The translations under genes were made by a program, and so were the position numbers. A stretch of DNA of 64,000 bases from Ophiura sarsii (lineage: Eukaryota; Echinodermata; Ophiuroidea; Amphilepidida; Ophiuridae), in assembly GCA_035610835.1 (NCBI GenBank), contig CM069452.1:33139150-33203149 (forward strand), written 5' to 3'. This document shows, piece after piece, positions 57,504-64,000 of the stretch. Position 1 is the first letter of the stretch. Each line of letters opens with the position of its first letter. Below the pieces are notes generated by a model. It searched no databases. It was given only the letters and a program-made list of their open reading frames with translations, and was not told the DNA's origin.

Positions 57504-58315
57504 GTATGAGAGTAATACAAAAAACCCATCAGAATACAATTTGATCATAGTTCCTACAATTGAAGTTCATTTTCTTTCTTCGCGGTTCTTTTCAGTTTTC
57601 ACTTTATCTTTGTTTAAATTCTTAATTTGCTCTTATATAAAAGGGGGAAATAAATAAATACACATACAGTTTTTAGTTTACATCATTATAATACAAGGGG
57701 AGTGAATATAATGTTCATATTCAAAGATTAAGACCCCCAGTTCCGCCTCTTTATAGATAAAAAACAACTTCATGAGTTAACCACTAATTGTTGTATAATT
57801 GAGAATCACCCATTGAGTCAGCGGAGGTCATTTAGTTTTGATGTGTGTTTATTGTTGGATGGTTCAAAACTGTTTGTAAAAATGGTATACATGTACAATT
57901 CTTCTTGAAAATATCCAGGACGCAATTTTAACAAATTTGACAACAAACAAACCGTGAAATGAATTAGTATTTTTTTGTATTAATTCGTATACCAAACACG
58001 TCCAAGTCCAACACCCTACAGTACCCCTTCTAGTCTACTGCAAGTATTTATTTGATAGCCCCTTTCCTTTTTTAAAGGATTTTTTATTATTACAATGCTA
58101 TCATAGACTGAAATAGGCTTCCTGAAAACATTAAAGCCATCTCACTGAATTCAATTTTTAAAAAAATATGCTAAAGCTCACCTCATGAATCACATGAATG
58201 TCTAGTTTTATATCTATTGCTTTTAATGTTTGGTGTTTTTTATGTTTATAACTTTCCTTATTTGTATTTAAGGACCCCTTTGGAAATAAGTTTTTTTAAA
58301 ACTTAAATGGTTATC

Positions 58316-58575
58316 CTTAGGGGGCTGTCATTTTCTTCGGCAGGGGGGGGGGGGGCACAAATATGATGGAGTCATAATTTTGTGAAATCTAAAATAGGGG
58401 GGGTTATAATTTTGTGTAGCAATTCAGATTCCAAAATTTCAAAAAGGCAATTTTTTTCGCGCTTCGCGCACATTCATCTAAGAATATCCCTTATAAATGT
58501 ACATATTTACAACACCTTTCCGTTGACATATTTGTGACCCCCCACCCCTCCCGAAGAAAATAACAGCCCCCTTAG
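58316..58575. mobile_element. MITE with CTTAGGGGGCTGT ends
   Basis: Inverted ends CTTAGGGGGCTGT.ATTTTCTTCGG (25 bp, one mismatch) enclose a G-run, a repeated ataattttgtg phrase, a cgcgcttcgcgc motif and a C-rich right part. 260 bp in all. No target duplication is obvious. Confidence 0.8.
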
Positions 58576-59407
58576 CATGATGTATACGCTTATCTGTATT
58601 TTAAAGTTTTAGATTATGTTTATCGTGAGCAATACTTCTTGTTAGATGATACTATGCTGAATAAAATAAAAATAAAATCATGCAGAATACAATAACATGG
58701 TATGAGTTGAACAATATTTCAAACTCTCTTAGGGATAGATTCTTAATCATAAGCTGCAATTTGAAAATATACATCAATATGGTTCATTTTGTCATCTTGA
58801 AATTCATTTAATTTTAAATAAAATCTTATCCAAATGATTAATCTTTTAAGCTTTTTATGTAAAATCTTTGACTGCATTCTTGAAAGTATGAGAACATCAT
58901 ACAGCCACTATTTTAATGAAATTCCTCCAGAGTTGTTTCAATTTCATGTACTAAGTAAGATTATTATATCCATGTCGTGATGCACACATGAAGACTTACA
59001 AATTCGTGATTCAACTTGCGTGAGCAATATAATATATGCATCCATATTTTGCTTTTAGCTATTTTGACAGATGTATCTTACTGCCAACTGGCCTGTCAAA
59101 ATTGCAAATAAATGTGACAACTAAATATATATCATTATATGATCATGATTTAACTTGTATATGAGCAATGCATTCAAGTTATGCTTTTAGCTATTTTGGG
59201 GGTTGTGTATGATCAGACTACCTCCCTTGTCAAAGTATTAAATAAATAATGTCACAACTATAATATCAGTATAATTATGATTACGTCAGTTGATGACGCA
59301 CACATACGATATCATAATAAGGTTTCGCAGGTCTATGTCACTATAACTGTTCCCAAATGAGATCAAAGAGTAAAACCACCTTGTTTTCATCGATGAAACT
59401 TCTTTAA

Positions 59408-59660
59408 CACTTTACACGCGGCTATTGGTTTACCATATACAAAACAGATTTTTCAGAAACCTTTCCAAACTTTCAAAGTATATCTTAAGGATTACTGAAC
59501 CATGACTAGGCATGTTTGTACTTATTGTAATGCATTTCTCATGGTGATTCCAAATGTGGTGATGAAATCAATACTTTTGAAATTTTTGAAACATTTTGTG
59601 AAATTTGTGAAACATTTTGTGAAATTTTGGAACTATCGTCTGCAGACGACTGCCGCGAAG
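59408..59660. mobile_element. piggyBac-like MITE, copy 4
   Basis: TTAA at 59404-59407, then CACTTTACACGCGGC. The interior matches the family, with a local duplication of aaacattttgtgaaatt. The right end (gccgcgaagatagc) is diverged. Confidence 0.75.
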
Positions 59661-59911
59661 ATAGCGGTATGATATAAATATACAAAACATTAAACCCCAG
59701 ATCAAAATCTAACATATAAAGAGTTGTCAACGCAATGAAGAGGTCTAGCGGTCCTTATGACTAGCGTGTAGACCCCAATAAAGGTAGATGCTACAGTCTT
59801 GCATTTTGAGAAGATAGTGCATGTCCTTTGATTGGGTATTCCTCTTTTGCACATTGATCAAAAGATTGGTTGGAGATCTAGTTTTAGAGAACATATTGAA
59901 ATTGATCTTAA

Positions 59912-60152
59912 CACTGATCTCCACGCGGCTATTGGTTTTACCACATACAAAACAGAATTTACAGAAACCTTTCCCAAGTTTCAAGGTTTATCTCAAGGAT
60001 TACTGAATCAATACTAGGTATTTTTGTACTTAATTTAATGCATTTCTCATGTGATTCCAAATATGGTAATGAAATTAAATTATTTTGACATTTTTGAAAC
60101 ATTTTGTGAATTTTTGGAATGTCGTCTGCAGACGCCGGCCGCGTGGAAAGTG
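59912..60152. mobile_element. piggyBac-like MITE, copy 5
   Basis: TTAA at 59908-59911. The left end carries a small change (cactgatctccacgcgg). The right end GCCGCGTGGAAAGTG is intact and followed by TTTA. It ends next to the CTCTTA MITE. Confidence 0.8.
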
Positions 60153-60156
60153 TTTA

Positions 60157-60353
60157 GTCTCTTAAATCAAAAGAAAGTCAATCTTAACATAGTACTGATC
60201 GAGGGAAGTATCTTAAAAGATTGATGAAAATATTCAATCTTATAGAGTGAAATGTCAATATATCGGACTGAAATTTAACTCTATATTAGATTGAACACTT
60301 CCCTCAGCACAAGTTTTAAGATTGACTTTTCAATCTTTTGAGTTAAGAGAGTA
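60157..60353. mobile_element. MITE with CTCTTA ends, copy 2
   Basis: gtctcttaaatcaaaag and cttttgagttaagagag are inverted ends. The interior repeats aagattga/tcaatctt words as in 46513-46604. Confidence 0.65.
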
Positions 60354-60841
60354 ACTTTACAAGAATTATCATGAGATATAATCTCTGGATTTAATTAATT
60401 GTGCTACATATCATGAATAAATTGTATTTTAATCATGCACAAAAATCATCAACTGATAAATGCTCATATGATAATAATGCTTGTGAGTATATTATTTGTA
60501 GCACATCTACGACATATAAATGCAATACTAAATGCTTTCTAGTTACATTTGCTTACTGGTGAAGAATCATGCAGTGTCTTCAATGAAACAGAATACATGT
60601 AATAATCACTATGGTCACCTGGTCGCCATGGTTACTGATAACTATGGTTACATCGGAATAAGCTTTAATTAAGTGAAATATATATTAAGAATGGCTTTAT
60701 TATCATATCATTACAATCAGTCCATCAAAAATATGGAAACTGGCATTGAAAGAGATTTTGTAATTACATTTTTTTTCTCAATTGCATTTACATTAAATTA
60801 TGGTTAGAGATCGATTCCATTAAAGTATGCCCATGTGTTAA

Positions 60842-61079
60842 CGCTTTCCACGCGGCTATATTAGTTTTACCCTTTTGTACATAAGAGATTTTATAAAAAC
60901 CTTTCCCAGTTGTCTCAAGGATTACTTAACCAATTCTATATAGACATGTTTGTACTTATTTTAATGCATTTCTCATGGTGATTCCAAATATGGTGTGATA
61001 TTCAATAATGTTGACATTTTTGAAACATTTTGTGAAATTATTTAACTGTCGTCTGCTGACCACTGCTGCAAGGAAAGTG
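60842..61079. mobile_element. piggyBac-like MITE, copy 6
   Basis: TTAA on both sides (60838-60841 and 61080-61083), ends CGCTTTCCACGCGGC and aaggaaagtg. This is the clearest full TTAA target duplication of the family in the window. Confidence 0.85.
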
Positions 61080-61604
61080 TTAAAGAAATGCATTGAACTC
61101 AGTAAAATGTGTGCATTATATTAATTATAAGTACGGTATTCATCCAATATACAAGGAATTGCAGTAAAAATATGAACGCATCAAATCACGAATTTCAGGT
61201 TATTACATTGTACATCTATTTTTCGATGACAAACAGATGTATGGTAACTGTCAAAAGAATAAATGTGATCCTGAAAAGAAAATCGCTTTAAGAATGATCT
61301 CAACTCAAAATTAGAAAATTCCACAAGATCCGTATGGGTAATTTTGTTCAATTTAAAAGCCCAAGGTTGATGTTAAAACTAAAATTAGCCTGACCGTACG
61401 ATTTCCATTATCTCATATTACATGTATTAGTAATGTTGTATCAATTAAAGGACCCACATTGTATAGGACCATTAGTACCAAAGTTGATGTTATAACTCTT
61501 CTCTTAGCTTGATCATGCCTAATAACCTCAGTATTAGTAATTTTGTATCAATTGAAATGACAATAAGCTGCAAGGTTTGATGTTGAAACTTCCGTCTATT
61601 AAGT

Positions 61605-61830
61605 TTGACACCCAGATGGGGTGTGCCGCTAGAGGTTTGAAATCCTGACACACTTTTAGGGGTGTTTTTACCTCAAAAAATACTGATTTGACTGTTATCT
61701 TTTGCTATTTGGGACCCATAATGTATGTTTGGTTTTTTTGCCGATTTGGGACCTATGTTTAAGGTTTTCCAGCACAAATTATACCCCTGTGTATGGAACC
61801 ATTAGAGCGGCACACCTGTACATGAGTATC
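61605..61830. mobile_element. Possible small inverted-repeat element
   Basis: GGTGTGCCGCT (61619) and AGCGGCACACC (about 61807) are inverted, about 190 bp apart. The flanks show no clear duplication. Confidence 0.35.
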
Positions 61831-62183
61831 CCCCACCCCGGGCTGCGAATTTATTAACCGTAAAAAACATTTGGCCAAACACTGTATACATGTATTATCA
61901 GTATCCTCGTGTATACTATACGCTTTATTCCATCAAGGTATCAAATGTTGTTTACGGTAAATAATATCGCCACGCGCCTTACCCTGACCAAGTGGTTTCA
62001 CTCACCTGGTTTTAACCCATTGGTAATATAAGGTTTCCATTGATTTTGGAGAAAACTCTTTCAACAATAGTTAGTTTCAAAAGATAGCACTATATTTTAC
62101 TTATCATATTTATTCATAAAGTCATAAATATGAATACTTATGTTCAATAATATGGTTTTTATATATAATATTTTTATCTCCAG

Positions 62184-62267
62184 ATGTTGGCTTCAAAGTT
62201 GGTGGTGATTCTGACATTGATTACCTTGTCCTTCAGGTACATTACAAGTCAGCTGAATCATTCAAAG
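62184..62267 (+). CDS. PAM: PHM/PAM exon 5 (third CuH histidine)
   Basis: 84 bp between ATCTCCAG and GTATGT, entering and leaving in phase 1. It encodes DVGFKVGGDSDIDYLVLQVH then YKSAESFK. LVLQVHY is a family signature; its His (residue 230) is the third copper H ligand (rat H172). The donor at the 3' end is the first unit of a long tandem repeat of the same junction. Later exons (CuM ligands, possible PAL domain) lie beyond 64000. Confidence 0.93.
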
Positions 62268-63440
62268 GTATGTTATCCATAGACAGTAATTCAAAGGTAT
62301 GTTATCCATAGACAGTAATTCATAGGTGTGTTATCCATAGACAGTAATTCAAAGGTATGTTATCCATACACAGTAATTCAAAGGTATGTTATCCATAGAC
62401 AGTAAATCAAAGGTATGTTATCTATACACAGTAATTCAAAGGTATGTTATCTATACACAGTAATTCAAAGGTATGTTATCCATACACAGTAATTCAAAGG
62501 TATGTTATCCATAGACAGTAAATCAAAGGTGCGTTATCCATAGACAGTATATCAAAGGTGTGTTATCCATAGACAGTATATCAAAGGTGTGTTATCCATA
62601 GACAGTAATTCAAAGGTATGTTATCCATACACAGTAATTCATAGGTATGTTATCCATAGACAGTAATTCCAAGGTATTTTGAAAGGTAGTTCAAAGGTAT
62701 TTTATCCTTACACAGTAATTCATAGGTATGTTATCCATAGACAGTAATTCAAAGGTATTTTGAAAGGTAGTTCAAACTACTATTTTATCCTTACACAGTA
62801 GTTCATAGGTATGTTATCCATAGACAGTAATTCATAGGTATGTTATCCATACACAGTAATTCAAAGGTATGTTATCCATACACAATAATTCAAAGGTATG
62901 TTATCCATACACAGTATTCAAAGGTATGTTATCCATAGACAGTATTCAAAGGTATGTTATCCATAGACAGTAATTCAAAGGTATGTTATTCATATACAGT
63001 AATTCAAAGGTATGCTATCCATAGACAGTAATTCAAAGGTGTGTTATCCATAGACAGTAATTCAAAGGTGTGTTATCCATAGACAGTAATTCAAAGGTAT
63101 TTTATCTATACACAGTAATTCAAAGGTATGTTATCCATACACAGTAATTGAAAGGTATGTTATCCATAGACAGTAATTCAAAGGTATGTTATCCATACAC
63201 AGTATTCAAAGGTACATTATACATACACAGTAATTCAAAGGTATGTTATCCATAGACAGTAATTCAAAGGTATGTTATCTATACACAGTAATTGAAAGGT
63301 ATGTCATCCATACACAGTAATTCAAAGGTATGTTATCCATAGACAGTAATTCAAAGGTATGTTATCTATACACAGTAATTGAAAGATATGTCATCCATAC
63401 ACAGTAATTGAAAGGTATGTTATCCGTAGACAGTAATTCA
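62261..63440 (+). repeat. 29-bp minisatellite made of the exon 5/intron 5 junction, about 40 units
   Basis: The unit TTCAAAG-GTATGTTATCC then ATAGACAGTAA repeats from the last bases of exon 5 to about 63440. Most units keep AAAG|GTATGT or AAAG|GTGTGT. Two main variants alternate (atagacag and atacacag). A few units are 28 bp or scrambled (62665-62800). Confidence 0.97.
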
Positions 63441-64000
63441 TGTTTAAAGCGCTCCATGTACCAGCAAAAATCCCCCTGTAAGAGCTTCCTGTAACTCAAC
63501 AAAAATGAACCCTAATCTTAAAATTGTCACACAAAGTCCACCCTTTTTGCCGCTGCTCTCAACCAAAATGACCCTTGTATTTCAAATTGTCACACAGGGT
63601 CCACCCTTTTTGCCGCTTCTCTCACCCAATATTTTTTAACATGGTTATCCAATGGCCCCATTCTAAAATATTGCTATAGTCTATTTGGCCACCAGACATT
63701 AATGTTACCGCATATTCTTTACACCAGACAGTGACGTAACCGCGTATTCTAATTGCTAGCACATAATGCACGCCTACTCGAGGGGCTGGCGTATACACAC
63801 GAGCGTTGAAAGACGGAAGATACATACACGTGCAAACAAGCTGTGCCTGTTAAATTACGTCACTGTACAGAGGAAGCCAAATAGAGTATAGTCTCACACC
63901 TCTATTGGCTTGTTACCCAAAATCTCTCTTTTTTAGAGTCAAATTTAGAAAAAAGGGTTAGAAAAAAAGGGTTAAAAAGGGTGATATTACAATTTAAGTG
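63441..64000. other. PAM intron 5, continuing beyond the window
   Basis: Contains two tandem copies of a 62-bp sequence (63495-63627; ccaccctttttgccgct). No exon recognised before the edge. Confidence 0.6.

Larger units (their letters stand above)
57504..62183 (+). other. PAM intron 4 (4.7 kb)
   Basis: GT-AG intron, phase 1. It contains the 58316-58575 MITE, three piggyBac-like MITEs (59408, 59912, 60842), a CTCTTA MITE (60157-60353) and a probable small inverted-repeat element (61605-61830). No exon was recognised. Confidence 0.85.

Noticed and set aside
62261..63440. CRISPR-like regular repeat
   Set aside because: Units are contiguous with no unique spacers, and the genome is eukaryotic; it is a minisatellite.

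Overview
The window is a gene-poor, AT-rich stretch of an animal nuclear genome. It has spliced genes with GT-AG introns, CCCTAA/TTAGGG arrays, pol III box-containing tRNA-like sequences, many non-autonomous DNA transposons and long G or C runs. Secreted collagen-stalk C1q proteins and a peptidylglycine alpha-hydroxylating monooxygenase (PHM/PAM) gene fit a marine invertebrate, perhaps a deuterostome such as an echinoderm. The species is a guess, and a lophotrochozoan is not excluded. A run of exactly 100 Ns (5633-5732) is an assembly gap.

Host genes. Two close paralogues of a secreted, collagen-stalked C1q-domain protein lie about 39 kb apart on the plus strand (1061-1978 and 40402-41481), each within a duplicated block. 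Their lengths differ only by a 27-bp unit present once in the first and seven identical times in the second. A third copy of the 5' flank (about 34926-35500) has no gene after it. On the right, five exons of a PHM/PAM gene are read from splice signals and phase: 45750-46127, 52037-52094, 54691-54778, 57397-57503 and 62184-62267. They encode a signal peptide, an acidic linker and the first PHM domain with all three CuH ligands. The gene runs off the right edge.

Repeats. 1-2170, 26272-28100 and 37252-41660 share long blocks. 2185-4440 matches 13520-15480, and 12504-12960 matches 15864-17560. Comparing these copies exposes filled and empty insertion sites, which fix element ends and target-site duplications: 2292-3449, 11176-12501, 13590-14384, 16124-17382, 35804-36223 and 37277-37457. 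21537-26500 is a cluster of CGTAT-rich inverted-repeat elements with an 11-bp internal rhythm. Other families include piggyBac-like MITEs with TTAA-type targets (six copies), a 9-bp-TSD element carrying tRNA-like sequences, Tc1-derived palindromes, mariner-like, hAT-like and short TA-TSD elements.

Most unusual points: (1) the minisatellite in PAM intron 5 is about 40 tandem copies of the exon 5/intron 5 junction, so most units repeat the 5' splice site; (2) a 1.3-kb foldback element carries two inverted copies of what looks like a SAM-domain first exon with its splice donor; (3) two palindromes are each built from one end of a Tc1-type transposon; (4) the CGTAT array has an 11-bp period; (5) perfect in-frame expansion lengthens the collagen stalk of one C1q paralogue; (6) a consensus RFX X-box lies 287 bp upstream of the PHM/PAM start codon.
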